A stretch of DNA of 64,000 nt from Pseudanabaena mucicola str. Chao 1806 (GTDB lineage: Bacteria > Cyanobacteriota > Cyanobacteriia > Pseudanabaenales > Pseudanabaenaceae), in assembly GCF_030323025.1 (NCBI RefSeq), contig NZ_CP097329.1, positions 1,085,001 to 1,149,000 on the forward strand, read 5' to 3'. The notes below the pieces were generated by a model. It was not told the origin of the DNA. It did no database searches and worked only from the letters and a program-made list of their open reading frames with translations. Positions 18,858 to 26,311 of the stretch are shown one piece after another. Numbering within the stretch: the stretch's first letter is position 1; every line of letters begins with the position of its first letter. Position numbers and translations under genes: made by a program.

Positions 18858-19730
18858 TTAATCAATGAGTTGTAAATCCTTTAAAGCATCAAATAAAATT
18901 TTCTTACGAGTAGAAATCATCGAAAAATTGGAATCTTGATTAACGATATTCAGAGTATAAAAATAAACATTGTGATCTCTCTCTAAATAACCAACATACC
19001 AACCAATATTTTTCATTCCATCAACATCTCTACCCCAACCAGTCTTACCTCTGAGGGTGTAATGCTCCTGACGATCAATTACCATAATATCCTTCACGGT
19101 TTGCATCACGGCAGGTGCAAAGGGCAAATTCTCTTTATATAGCATCACTAAAAATTTAATTTGCTCCTCTGGCGAAATTCTTAGTTTACCTTTCAGCCAA
19201 AAAGTATCAACTTTGTCACCAATATCTTGATTACCATAACCAGACGCTTGAATATACTTCCTCATTCTTTCATTGCCCACCCGTCTAGCTAACTCTTGAT
19301 AAAACCAGACCACTGATCGCTTAAAAGCTGTTCGCATGGTCTGATCTTGATTCCATTCCAGAAATTCATTATTAACTACACCATCCCAAGGAATTACGAT
19401 ATTTTCATTAGCGATCGCTTTAGTTTCAAGTGCTACCAGAGAGTTAAAAATCTTAAATGTTGATGCGGGAATAAAGCGCTTTTGGCAATGATCAGGGTTG
19501 TAGCGAATATAGCGATCGCGCTTTAAGTCATACACAATAAAACAACCATCAGATTTTGCTTCTTGGAGATTTCGAGATAGATTTCGCGAAAATTGTGATT
19601 GAAACATGAAATGAGATTTAGAAGATGGTCTTGAAGATAGAGACTCGGCATAAATAGGTTGGGTATTCGCAAAATTAACACTATTAACAATAGCTAAAGT
19701 CTGCAAAATTATAATCATGGATAATTTCAT
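18858..19730 (-). CDS. Class D (OXA-type) beta-lactamase
   Basis: A 290-residue serine beta-lactamase of class D with every active-site motif: S90-T-F-K93 (nucleophile and the Lys that is carbamylated in the family), S139-V-V141, Y165-G-N167 and K229-T-G231. FIPASTFKIFNS and LRGKTGWGRDV are diagnostic. The N-terminal hydrophobic segment (about 4-27) is a signal for export to the periplasm. The start lies 3 bp after the stop of the upstream permease, so the genes are co-transcribed. Intrinsic chromosomal class D enzymes occur in several environmental bacteria. Hydrolytic spectrum cannot be read from sequence, and a penicillin-binding or sensor role is possible. Confidence 0.93.
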   Translation of the reverse strand: MKLSMIIILQTLAIVNSVNFANTQPIYAESLSSRPSSKSHFMFQSQFSRNLSRNLQEAKSDGCFIVYDLKRDRYIRYNPDHCQKRFIPASTFKIFNSLVALETKAIANENIVIPWDGVVNNEFLEWNQDQTMRTAFKRSVVWFYQELARRVGNERMRKYIQASGYGNQDIGDKVDTFWLKGKLRISPEEQIKFLVMLYKENLPFAPAVMQTVKDIMVIDRQEHYTLRGKTGWGRDVDGMKNIGWYVGYLERDHNVYFYTLNIVNQDSNFSMISTRKKILFDALKDLQLID

Positions 19731-19733
19731 TAA

Positions 19734-20660
19734 CTAATTACTTTCACTAATAGTTTTAGTCGGATTAATAAATTTAAAAGTCAAGATAGAAATAATAAAA
19801 ATAATTAGAAATAGAAATACACCAATTGCTGAAGCATAGCCCATTTCTAAGCTAGTAAAACCCTTGTCATACAAGTAGTAAACTACAGTTTTTGTACTAT
19901 TAGCAGGACCTCCTTGAGACATGATATAAACTTCTTCAAATATCTTCATTGCTCCAATTGAAGAAATTACTGCTACGAGAATAATATATGGCTTCATCAA
20001 TGGGATTGTAATATCTAAATGCTTTTGCCAACCATCAGAACCATCGATCGCAGCCGCTTCATATAAATCTGTAGGGATCGCCTGTAGACCAGCCAGATAA
20101 ATGACCATGTAGTAACCAATTCCACGCCAAATTACTACGGTAATAATTGCAAAAATAGCAGTTTTCGGATCAGTTAACCAAGGAATTTTAATGTCTTGAA
20201 AGGAGATCGTTGATAGAAAATAATTTAAAATACCATTTTGAGCATAAACCCATTTCCAAGCAATCCCAGCAACGACAACAGAGACGATTACAGGAAAATA
20301 GTAAATAGCTCGAAAAAACTTGATGCTGCGTAATTTTTGATTGACTAAGATTGCTAAAGCTAAGGGCAAAATTATGAGACTAGGAACTGCAAATATTAAA
20401 TAGATTAAGGTATTACTTAGAGTTTTCCAAAAAGTTTGATCATTCCAAAGAGTTAGATAGTTTTTCCAACCAGTAAAAGCAGGACTACCGACAAAATCAT
20501 AATTTGTAAAACTTAAATATATGGCTTGAAATACGGGTAAGAATGATGTCAAAAACAGAAAGGCGATCGCTGGCAGTAGGAATAAATAAGGAGTCCAAGA
20601 AAATTTTTTACCTGATTTTTGCTGTTTTAGTTTTACATTGGGCTGCATAGAAGATCTCAA
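19734..20660 (-). CDS. ABC sugar-transporter permease, MalF/UgpA type
   Basis: A 308-residue permease with a basic N-terminus, six helices and the EAA loop (YEAAAIDGSDGWQKHLD ... IPLMKPY). It is first in the unit permease / beta-lactamase / permease. It would pair with the MalG-type protein at 17871 as the channel of a CUT1 sugar or glycerol-phosphate importer. AT-rich sequence precedes the gene, with no other transporter gene upstream. Confidence 0.92.
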   Translation of the reverse strand: MRSSMQPNVKLKQQKSGKKFSWTPYLFLLPAIAFLFLTSFLPVFQAIYLSFTNYDFVGSPAFTGWKNYLTLWNDQTFWKTLSNTLIYLIFAVPSLIILPLALAILVNQKLRSIKFFRAIYYFPVIVSVVVAGIAWKWVYAQNGILNYFLSTISFQDIKIPWLTDPKTAIFAIITVVIWRGIGYYMVIYLAGLQAIPTDLYEAAAIDGSDGWQKHLDITIPLMKPYIILVAVISSIGAMKIFEEVYIMSQGGPANSTKTVVYYLYDKGFTSLEMGYASAIGVFLFLIIFIISILTFKFINPTKTISESN

Positions 20661-20770
20661 AGCTTAACAATAATCAAATTTAATTTGACTCAATGGAGAA
20701 CATCTCACTTGGAATTTAATTATACTTAAATATGAAACCACATAAAATTTTCTTTTTCTAATAGCAGAAT

Positions 20771-20859
20771 ATAAGTAAACTAAAAATCGAGATTTATGCC
20801 ACCTGCTACGTGAGAGACCTATACTCTAGTTTTAGATTTTAATTAAGTTGAGCTAAATA
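20771..20859 (-). repeat. Diverged repeat, family C (copy 4)
   Basis: ATAAGTAAACTAAAAATCGAG ... CTAGTTTTAGATTTTAATTAAGTTGAGC matches the flanks of the family C element in the same orientation as the 23004 copy, but the central GC-rich hairpin has decayed (CACCTGCTACGTGAG). Confidence 0.65.
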
Positions 20860-20885
20860 AAAACTTAAGTTACAACAAGAAAATT

Positions 20886-21410
20886 ATGCATAAAAAGATT
20901 AAAAAGTTTAAGAAAATTACATTTTTAACAAGTTTAGCGATCGCACAAACAGCAATTCTCAACTTTGCCAATACAGCCCTTGCTGGTTCTGTGACCCTGA
21001 AGGTATATCCCCTCAATCCTAAAGGTGCATTCCCAATTTGTCCCACAGAAATTAACCTCACTGAACAGACGAGACCCTATTACGAAGGTGGATATACTAT
21101 TGATGGCAAAGTACAAATGGGCTGGCTAACCAAACCATTTAAAGTAGATTCCACTGATCAATTTAGTGTCACTTGGGTAGCCCAACTCCAGCTAAAGTAT
21201 AAAAATTGTGAAGCCTCCGCTGGTATTGTCACCGTAAACAAGGAACCATATCAAGGTCATTCCTATCTGCGAATGCGCTTTACGAAAGGTAATGCTTATC
21301 TGATTTTAGACATGACAGGGATGTATGATGTCAATGGAATGACACCTGTTATTCTCAAAAAAGATGTAAACAATGGAAATCCTCGCTGGACATGGGCGGG
21401 GACAGATTAG
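20886..21410 (+). CDS. Secreted protein of unknown function
   Basis: A 174-residue protein with a very basic N-terminus (MHKKIKKFKKI), a hydrophobic core and a likely signal-peptidase site after NTALAG. The mature part is beta-rich, with two cysteines (ICPTEIN and KNCEAS) that could form a disulfide and a C-terminal MTGMYDVNGMTPVIL segment. No family is recognised. It is transcribed away from the ABC operon and stands alone. Confidence 0.7.
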   Translation: MHKKIKKFKKITFLTSLAIAQTAILNFANTALAGSVTLKVYPLNPKGAFPICPTEINLTEQTRPYYEGGYTIDGKVQMGWLTKPFKVDSTDQFSVTWVAQLQLKYKNCEASAGIVTVNKEPYQGHSYLRMRFTKGNAYLILDMTGMYDVNGMTPVILKKDVNNGNPRWTWAGTD

Positions 21411-21510
21411 AAAGTATTGCAATTTTCAAATCTGTCAAGACTCGTTTGAAAACTGCAATACAATCACAATAATGGTTTTGGGTTTTCATTTAGCCGTAGA
21501 CAATGAAAAC

Positions 21511-21614
21511 TAAGTAGCTCGACTTAATTAAAACCTAAAACCAGAGTTTGTTCCGCCCGCTACGCGGGCGGAACAAACTTTTCGGTTTTTAGTTTACTTA
21601 TGTCTAGCTACTTA
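21511..21614 (+). repeat. 104-bp palindromic repeat, family C (copy 2)
   Basis: It begins TAAGTAGCTCGACTTAATTA and ends CTTATGTCTAGCTACTTA, with the central hairpin TTTGTTCCGCCCG-cta-CGCGGGCGGAACAAA. It ends 27 bp before the methyltransferase start codon; an inverted copy of the same length follows that gene. Confidence 0.88.
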
Positions 21615-21641
21615 CAATAATTCAAATACTTAGGACAGACA

Positions 21642-23006
21642 ATGCTGCAACAAGGACAAAAAATTACGCTAACCATCAGTGATCTTGCTGATAGTGGTGC
21701 TGGGGTGGGGCGTTATGAAAATATTGCTGTATTTGTGCCGAATACTGTCCCTAGCGATCGCATTGTTGCCAAAATCGAATTTGTTAAGAAAAATTTAGCT
21801 ATTGCCAGCATTGACCAAATCCTAACACCATCAAGAGATCGTGTCCGCCCAAGTTGTATTGTTGCCGATAAATGCGGTGGCTGTCAGTGGCAAGCCGTCA
21901 GTTATCCCGCCCAACTGCGAACTAAGCAAAACCTAGTTCTTCAGGCAATGCAAAGAATCGGCGGCTTTAATGCTGACCTTTTAGAAGAATTAATTACTCC
22001 CATCGTTGGCGCAAAAGAGAGTCTACACTACCGCAACAAAGTTACCTATCCCCTCGCCACTGGTCATGATGGCAACCTCAAGGCAGGCTATTACCAAAAG
22101 GGAAGTCATAAAATTGTCAATCTCAATCAATGCCCAGCCCAAGATGAACGTCTCGATCCGATGCTTGCCGAAATCAAAATGGATATTCATAACCAATGTT
22201 GGGAAATCTATGATGAGAAAACCCACATAGGTTTGCTGCGCCATTTGGGACTTCGCATTGGTAGACATACAGGTGAGATTTTGATTACGCTCGTTACTCG
22301 TGATTGGGATGTACCGAATTTGGGCGCATTTGCTCAGACATGGCTAGAGCGCTACGACAAGGTGGTGGGTGTAATTCTTAATTGCAATCCTGATAAAACC
22401 AATGCCATTTTTGGACGCGATAGCCGTTGCATTGCGGGTCAAGACTATCTCTTAGAAAAATTTGCAGGTTTAACTTTCCGTTTGCGCGGTGATACTTTCT
22501 TTCAGGTCTATACTGAGCAAGCTGAGAAAATGCTCCATATTATCGAATCGGAATTGCAACTAGTAGGAACAGAAGTTCTCTTAGATGCCTATGCTGGCAT
22601 TGGCACGATCGCTTTACCATTAGCCGAACAGGTCAAACAGGCGATCGCAATTGAAATCCAGCCGCAGGCAACAGCCCAAGGCAAACTCAACGCTGATCTC
22701 AATGGCATTGATAATGTGGAATTTCACACGGGCAAAGTCGAAGAGCTAATCAGCACGCTCAATCTCAATCCTGATATTGTCATCCTCGACCCTCCCCGCA
22801 AAGGTTGTGAACCCTCAGTAATTAACTTTTTGCGCGAAAGTCATCCCACGCGCCTTGTCTATGTAAGTTGCAATCCTGCTACTCAAGCCAGAGATTTAAA
22901 ACTATTATGCGAAGGCGATCTTTATCAACTCACCCGCATTCAACCGATCGACTTTTTTCCACAAACCTCACATGTCGAGGCGATCGCCTTTCTTACAAAG
23001 TCGTAA
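21642..23006 (+). CDS. rlmD: TrmA/RlmD-family RNA uracil-C5 methyltransferase
   Basis: A 454-residue SAM-dependent RNA m5U methyltransferase. The N-terminal TRAM domain (about 1-60) is followed by Fe-S cysteines (CIVADKCGGCQWQ), the SAM site LLDAYAGIGTIALPLA, the catalytic region DPPRKGC and the nucleophile Cys in LVYVSCNPATQARD. The TRAM domain plus cluster favours RlmD/RlmCD (23S rRNA U1939 or U747) over tRNA-specific TrmA; the exact target is inferred. Its stop codon TAA forms the first three bases of the downstream family C repeat. Confidence 0.92.
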   Translation: MLQQGQKITLTISDLADSGAGVGRYENIAVFVPNTVPSDRIVAKIEFVKKNLAIASIDQILTPSRDRVRPSCIVADKCGGCQWQAVSYPAQLRTKQNLVLQAMQRIGGFNADLLEELITPIVGAKESLHYRNKVTYPLATGHDGNLKAGYYQKGSHKIVNLNQCPAQDERLDPMLAEIKMDIHNQCWEIYDEKTHIGLLRHLGLRIGRHTGEILITLVTRDWDVPNLGAFAQTWLERYDKVVGVILNCNPDKTNAIFGRDSRCIAGQDYLLEKFAGLTFRLRGDTFFQVYTEQAEKMLHIIESELQLVGTEVLLDAYAGIGTIALPLAEQVKQAIAIEIQPQATAQGKLNADLNGIDNVEFHTGKVEELISTLNLNPDIVILDPPRKGCEPSVINFLRESHPTRLVYVSCNPATQARDLKLLCEGDLYQLTRIQPIDFFPQTSHVEAIAFLTKS

Positions 23007-23107
23007 GTAGCTAGACATAAGTAAACTAAAAACCGAGAAGTTTGCTCCGCCCGCGTAGCGGGCGGAGCAAACTCTGGTTTTAGGTTTTAATTAAGTCGAG
23101 CTACTTA
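23004..23107 (-). repeat. 104-bp palindromic repeat, family C (copy 3, inverted)
   Basis: The exact inverse of the 21511 copy at its ends (TAAGTAGCTAGACATAAG ... TTAAGTCGAGCTACTTA). Its first bases supply the stop codon of the methyltransferase gene. The hairpin arms are GTTTGCTCCGCCCG / CGGGCGGAGCAAAC. Confidence 0.88.
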
Positions 23108-23137
23108 AATCAAAAAAAGTCTTGCTGCGTTAAAATA

Positions 23138-23238
23138 TAGCGGTTTTCAAATGAGTGTGTACTCATTTGAAAACAAAAAATCAGTCCCATTAAGAGTTTT
23201 GAGTTTTCATTTTGCCGTAGGCAAAATGAAAATCGCTA
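23138..23238 (-). repeat. 101-bp MITE-like element, family B (copy 2, inverted)
   Basis: It starts TAGCGGTTTTCAAATGAG and ends GCAAAATGAAAATCGCTA, flanked by TA at 23136-37 and 23239-40. Same length as the other full copies. Confidence 0.87.
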
Positions 23239-23259
23239 TAAGCCCATAACCACTAGGGT

Positions 23260-23638
23260 AGTGATCAAGAGGGAATGATAAGAATCTTAGATTGGATGAG
23301 AGTATTGTAGTGATGAACAAAAAGCCAAATCATGGCAATGTGATTATCCAATTTTTTAGAGAAAAATAAAGTTTTTCTAACCAAACGAGCAACCCGTTGA
23401 CGCAAAGTGCAATTAAACCTTTCCATGTGATTAGTTTGTTTTGTTGCTTCAGGTATGGGTTGATTTTGAGGATTACTTACAAATTGGCGGTGGCAATTCT
23501 TGCATTTGTGATTTTGTTTTCCATGACGGGTTGTGCCATTTTTGATAACTCTCTTAGATTTGCAGTAAGGACATTCTTGTTCCATCGTTTTTTCCTGTTC
23601 AATTGCTTCCTTTTTTATACCATTCCCTCTTGATTACT
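23260..23638 (-). mobile_element. Internally deleted IS1-family element
   Basis: The 379-bp element is bounded by 18-bp inverted repeats, AGTGATCAAGAGGGAATG on the left and its one-mismatch complement ending at 23638 on the right. It carries a single 106-residue frame (23265-23585) that fuses the InsA-like zinc-ribbon N-terminus (CPYCKSKRVIKNG, CKNCHRQF) to the extreme C-terminus of the IS1 transposase (RFNCTLRQRVARLVRK). The catalytic DDE core is deleted. It could move only in trans. An IS256 fragment follows directly. Confidence 0.85.
23265..23585 (-). pseudogene. IS1 transposase with catalytic core deleted
   Basis: The 106-residue frame keeps four zinc-ligand cysteines and the C-terminal basic helix with WLFVHHYN, but about half of the usual length, including the acidic residues, is gone. 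The join lies near TKQTNHMERFN. The product may still bind the element ends. Confidence 0.85.
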
Positions 23639-23642
23639 AACC

Positions 23643-23795
23643 GAGATTCGTAGGGCGATTTATACTACTAATGCGATTGAGTCGATGAATAGCAGTTTGC
23701 GGAAAGTGATTAAATCTCAACAGATTTTTCCTTCCGATGAGGCTGCTTTCAAATTAGTTTACTTGGCCTTGCGGAATATCTCTACGTTGATCTAA
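23643..23795 (+). pseudogene. IS256 transposase C-terminal fragment
   Basis: The + strand reads [20 protein letters not shown], then [20 protein letters not shown] and LALRNIS before a stop. This is almost the same as the corresponding part of the intact IS256 transposase at 46975-48249 in this window. The remaining C-terminus and the whole N-terminus are missing. Confidence 0.88.
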
Positions 23796-23823
23796 GAAGG
23801 GCGCATAGCGTCCCTTCTTAGTT

Positions 23824-24159
23824 TTAAAAACTGCCTACACTTAAAGGAACCCAATCGCCATTGGTGGTTAAGCCTAACAACATCGATTCTTGTGATCGGA
23901 TCGATTTACCAGTGAGGGCACAAGATTCATCTTGCTGAGCTGTTGCGGTGACACTGGCGCGAATTTGTTCTAGGGAAATCCGCTTTTGTATCGGTGAGAG
24001 TTGCCTATTTTCAATGTAATCCCAGAGAACACCACGGATTAGAGCCTGATAGCCTTGCCCACCCGCCAATTCTTTGAGCTTTTCCTTTAGTTCCCGCTCT
24101 AGGCGAATGCTGGTAACTTCCATATCTGTGGTCGCAGGACTTTGGTGTAGTGTCTGCAT
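23824..24159 (-). CDS. Ribbon-helix-helix-like DNA-binding regulator
   Basis: A 111-residue protein starting MQTLHQSPATTDMEVTSIRL. The ATG at 24159 is preferred because GGAGAAAAATT precedes it; a longer frame exists upstream. Residues 13-60 look like a ribbon-helix-helix fold: a beta strand VTSIRLERELKEKLKELA, then helices GYQALIRGVLWDYIENRQ. The C-terminal half (SCALTGKSIRSQESMLLGL) is unassigned. The promoter contains the palindrome ATACTACA-AG-TGTAGTAT, and the same two 8-mers flank the tRNA-array promoter at 25805-25833, so autoregulation and control of the array are plausible. Confidence 0.72.
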   Translation of the reverse strand: MQTLHQSPATTDMEVTSIRLERELKEKLKELAGGQGYQALIRGVLWDYIENRQLSPIQKRISLEQIRASVTATAQQDESCALTGKSIRSQESMLLGLTTNGDWVPLSVGSF

Positions 24160-24202
24160 AATTTTTCTCCTAGTTAGTTTACAAAGTTCGATATCTATGT
24201 TT

Positions 24203-24220
24203 ATACTACAAGTGTAGTAT
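24203..24220. promoter_or_regulatory. Probable operator of the RHH gene
   Basis: ATACTACA-AG-TGTAGTAT, perfect 8-bp half-sites with a 2-bp centre, 44 bp upstream of the RHH start. Both half-sites recur at 25805-25812 and 25826-25833. Confidence 0.65.
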
Positions 24221-24250
24221 GACTGTCTAAGAAATTCCAAGTACATTCCT

Positions 24251-24550
24251 ATGAAATTCTATTTGTCCATTGGTCAGTATCAGATTCCCCAAGATTGGCA
24301 GCAAACCTATTTCTTGGCTATATCTGACTTAGTGATGACCATTTTGGACAGAGATGGGATTGGGATTTTTGGCGATATTTATGGAGATCGCGGAAACCTA
24401 GAATCCCTAAACCATTCAACCAAACCAGATTCGTGGAGAGATGTTCTCACCGTCGTTAGCGAATTTACCAGCGTTAGCAGATTTATTAGTGCAATTAATC
24501 CAGAGACATACCCAAGCGGGGGGTATCGGCAGGTCGCCGTACCCATATAA
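24251..24550 (+). CDS. Small hypothetical protein
   Basis: A 99-residue frame starting ATG at 24251, divergent from the RHH gene across the operator region, and followed 22 bp later by a strong terminator, which supports it as a real transcription unit. No domain recognised; the N-terminus reads MKFYLSIGQYQIPQDWQQTY. Its closeness to the operator suggests co-regulation with the RHH gene. Confidence 0.5.
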   Translation: MKFYLSIGQYQIPQDWQQTYFLAISDLVMTILDRDGIGIFGDIYGDRGNLESLNHSTKPDSWRDVLTVVSEFTSVSRFISAINPETYPSGGYRQVAVPI

Positions 24551-24572
24551 AGATTAGACAATCAAGTCTTTC

Positions 24573-24612
24573 GCCCCCGCTTTCAACCCTAAGAAAGCGG
24601 GGGCATTTTTTT
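24573..24612 (+). terminator. Rho-independent terminator
   Basis: GCCCCCGCTTTC-aacccta-GAAAGCGGGGGC followed by a T-rich tail, 22 bp after the stop of the small gene at 24251. Confidence 0.92.
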
Positions 24613-24613
24613 A

Positions 24614-24660
24614 TAGCGGTTTTCCAATGAGTATGTACTCATTGGAAACTCAAAAATCAT
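24614..24660 (+). repeat. Truncated family B element
   Basis: It begins TAGCGGTTTTCCAATGAG with the GTATGTACTCATTGGAAA hairpin and then departs from the family B consensus. It directly follows the terminator. Only one end is present. Confidence 0.7.
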
Positions 24661-24725
24661 AAGGATTCTAAGGTTGCAGGTTGCCTTAAGAAAAATGAAA
24701 TCAGCAATATCGTGAGGAGTAGCCA

Positions 24726-25259
24726 ATGCAGCTTATTAATCAGTATGAACCAGATGTATTGAGGCAATCAGTAATTGTGTTTTCGCAAAACTATCTGCCC
24801 GTGAGCCGTATCAATATTAAACGAGCTATCGCTTTGCTAGTCACAGGTCGCGCCGAACCATTGGAACTAATGAGCCAACAAACCTGGCAAGTTGTTTCCC
24901 CCAGACTCGTCCTGCAAGTGCCAGAACATATCCGTCTGACGCTGACGAAATCAGAACGATTTTGGCGAGTTCCACCCGTCGTCCGTAGAGAAATTTTGCG
25001 TCGTGACAATCACACTTGCCAATATTGCGGCAACACTAAAAAACTGACGATCGATCATGTCATTCCTCGTTCTAAGGGTGGTCTGAATACTTGGGAAAAC
25101 GTTGTCATTGCTTGCGAATCCTGCAATCAACGCAAGGGCAATCGCACTCCTCTCGAAGCAAATATGACTTTGAGGACTAAGCCGAAAGCACCCGTTCATC
25201 CCACCGTTGCTTTTGCGGAACAATTCTGGCGATCGCAACAAGAAATAAACAGTGGATAG
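24726..25259 (+). CDS. HNH endonuclease
   Basis: A 177-residue protein of the cyanobacterial HNH family. The C-terminal domain (about 95-150) has CQYCG ... LTIDHVIPRSKGG ... CESCNQRKGN: two CxxC zinc knuckles and the DHVIPRS/N/H catalytic signature. The N-terminal half (VFSQNYLPVSRINIKRAI) is the typical leader of this family. Free-standing HNH nucleases often travel with mobile modules. Here it lies between the RHH gene and the tRNA array, a context that suggests membership of the same accessory unit. Confidence 0.92.
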   Translation: MQLINQYEPDVLRQSVIVFSQNYLPVSRINIKRAIALLVTGRAEPLELMSQQTWQVVSPRLVLQVPEHIRLTLTKSERFWRVPPVVRREILRRDNHTCQYCGNTKKLTIDHVIPRSKGGLNTWENVVIACESCNQRKGNRTPLEANMTLRTKPKAPVHPTVAFAEQFWRSQQEINSG

Positions 25260-25348
25260 CGATCGATCCTCGCGATTTTCAAGTTATCTACGACAACTTG
25301 AAAATCGCTCCCCTAATTAGATTGATATATTCTGGAGCATCAATCACC

Positions 25349-25738
25349 ATGTTGAAACTCACTTATACCGAAGCTGGATTGCATTTGGAGAAATTAGATA
25401 TCTCCCTAGAGGAATTCGTCACCAATCGGATGTTGCTCAGTTTGCGTTCTGGCTCATCGATCCATATCGAATCCAGTCGCGCTGCTTTTCTCTTGACTGC
25501 GGATGTCGTTGATTTGTTATTACTGAAGTCTGTTATGTCCGATCAGATCGCGAGCAAGCTGAGTGTGGATAAGGTTGACGATCGCTATGTTGAGGTTTGC
25601 TTTAGTGGTACTTGGATCGCTAACGATCTCTGTGCTGAAGAAGGGACTCTCGTTACCGCTTTAGGCGATCGCGTCGAGTTCTATTTGCATAAGCTCTGGA
25701 AACTCAGCGAGTCCGCTTTAACATTCGCGAACTTCTAG
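25349..25738 (+). CDS. Conserved cyanobacterial protein of unknown function
   Basis: A 129-residue protein starting MLKLTYTEAGLHLEKLDISL. This ATG has GGAG 11 bp upstream and is preferred over an earlier in-frame start at 25298. The sequence is acidic with alternating helix and strand character (EEFVTNRMLLSLRSGSSIHI); no catalytic motif is visible. I recall similar cyanobacterial hypothetical proteins without known function. It is followed by a strong hairpin and then the tRNA-array promoter. Confidence 0.7.
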   Translation: MLKLTYTEAGLHLEKLDISLEEFVTNRMLLSLRSGSSIHIESSRAAFLLTADVVDLLLLKSVMSDQIASKLSVDKVDDRYVEVCFSGTWIANDLCAEEGTLVTALGDRVEFYLHKLWKLSESALTFANF

Positions 25739-25768
25739 AAAGGAATTGCTTGGCGCTTCCTTTCTAGA
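25734..25768 (+). terminator. Hairpin terminator before the tRNA array
   Basis: TCTAGAAAGGA-attgcttggcgct-TCCTTTCTAGA overlaps the stop codon of the preceding gene. No T run follows, so it may be a processing hairpin. Confidence 0.6.
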
Positions 25769-25794
25769 GAATTAACAACATTTTGAGAAATCTC

Positions 25795-25833
25795 TTGACA
25801 ATTATGTAGTATGTATAATACAAATATACTACA
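25795..25833 (+). promoter_or_regulatory. Promoter/operator of the tRNA array
   Basis: TTGACA at 25795-25800 and TATAAT at 25814-25819 (spacing 13, shorter than ideal; TATACT at 25825 is an alternative). The half-sites TGTAGTAT (25805-25812) and ATACTACA (25826-25833) are identical to those upstream of the RHH gene and overlap these promoter boxes. Repression of the tRNA array by the RHH protein is inferred. Confidence 0.55.
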
Positions 25834-25953
25834 AAGCAATTACAAAAGCTTCTGCACCTTGAAAACTGAATATTTGCAACTGAATATTTGCATTAGATAA
25901 ATCCCGCAGCAAGTTTGATTTTGTCAAAGATAAATTGAACCTTGCTCAACCTT

Positions 25954-26027
25954 CCCTTGGTAGCTCAGTTGGTAGTAGCGCCTGTCTGAAGAACAGGAGG
26001 TCGTCAGTTCAATTCTGACCTGAGGGG
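25954..26027 (+). tRNA. tRNA-Phe (GAA), divergent
   Basis: The acceptor stem CCCTTGG pairs with CTGAGGG (two G-T pairs). The anticodon stem CCTGT/ACAGG holds the loop CTGAAGA with anticodon GAA at 25988-25990. The T arm is GTCAG-TTCAATT-CTGAC. The D arm reads GGTAGTAGCG instead of the usual GGTAGAGCG, one base too long, and the discriminator is G rather than A. No CCA is encoded. It looks like an array-type, possibly poorly charged tRNA rather than the housekeeping copy. Confidence 0.82.
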
Positions 26028-26030
26028 CTT

Positions 26031-26069
26031 TAGTTCAAAAAAATTTGCTTAGCAAATTTTTTTGAACTA
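26031..26069. repeat. Spacer palindrome in the tRNA array (Phe/Asn)
   Basis: TAGTTCAAAAAAATTTGCT-TAGCAAATTTTTTTGAACTA type hairpin filling the gap between two tRNA genes; probably a processing or termination hairpin. Confidence 0.8.
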
Positions 26070-26077
26070 TTCAGTGT

Positions 26078-26150
26078 TGCCTTGTAGCTCAGTGGTAGTA
26101 GCGATCGCCTGTTAAGCGAGAGGTCGTAGGTTCAACCCCTACCAAGGCAG
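26078..26150 (+). tRNA. tRNA-Asn (GTT)
   Basis: The acceptor TGCCTTG/CAAGGCA is perfect, with discriminator G. The anticodon loop CTGTTAA has GTT at 26111-26113 on a four-pair stem plus mismatch. The T arm is GTAGG-TTCAACC-CCTAC. It has the same GGTAGTAGCG D-arm insertion as the neighbouring tRNA-Phe. No encoded CCA. Confidence 0.87.
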
Positions 26151-26151
26151 T

Positions 26152-26190
26152 TGCCACATAATATTTACAGCAGCTTAGGGATATGTGGCA
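26152..26190. repeat. Spacer palindrome in the tRNA array (Asn/Pro)
   Basis: TGCCACATA ... TATGTGGCA arms around a 21-nt loop between the Asn and Pro tRNA genes. Confidence 0.65.
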
Positions 26191-26195
26191 TTTAA

Positions 26196-26267
26196 CCGAG
26201 TGTGGCGCAGAGGTAGCGCGGCTGCTTTGGGAGCAGAAGGTCATAGGTTCAATCCCTATCACTTGGA
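26196..26267 (+). tRNA. tRNA-Pro (TGG)
   Basis: The acceptor CCGAGTG/CACTTGG has discriminator A. The D arm is GCGC-AGAGGTA-GCGC. The anticodon stem GCTGC/GCAGA carries the loop TTTGGGA with TGG at 26228-26230. The T arm is ATAGG-TTCAATC-CCTAT. It folds normally and encodes no CCA. Confidence 0.9.
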
Positions 26268-26311
26268 TACAGCGCTAAGCGCTGAGAACGATTCAAGAAA
26301 AAATTGCTTTG

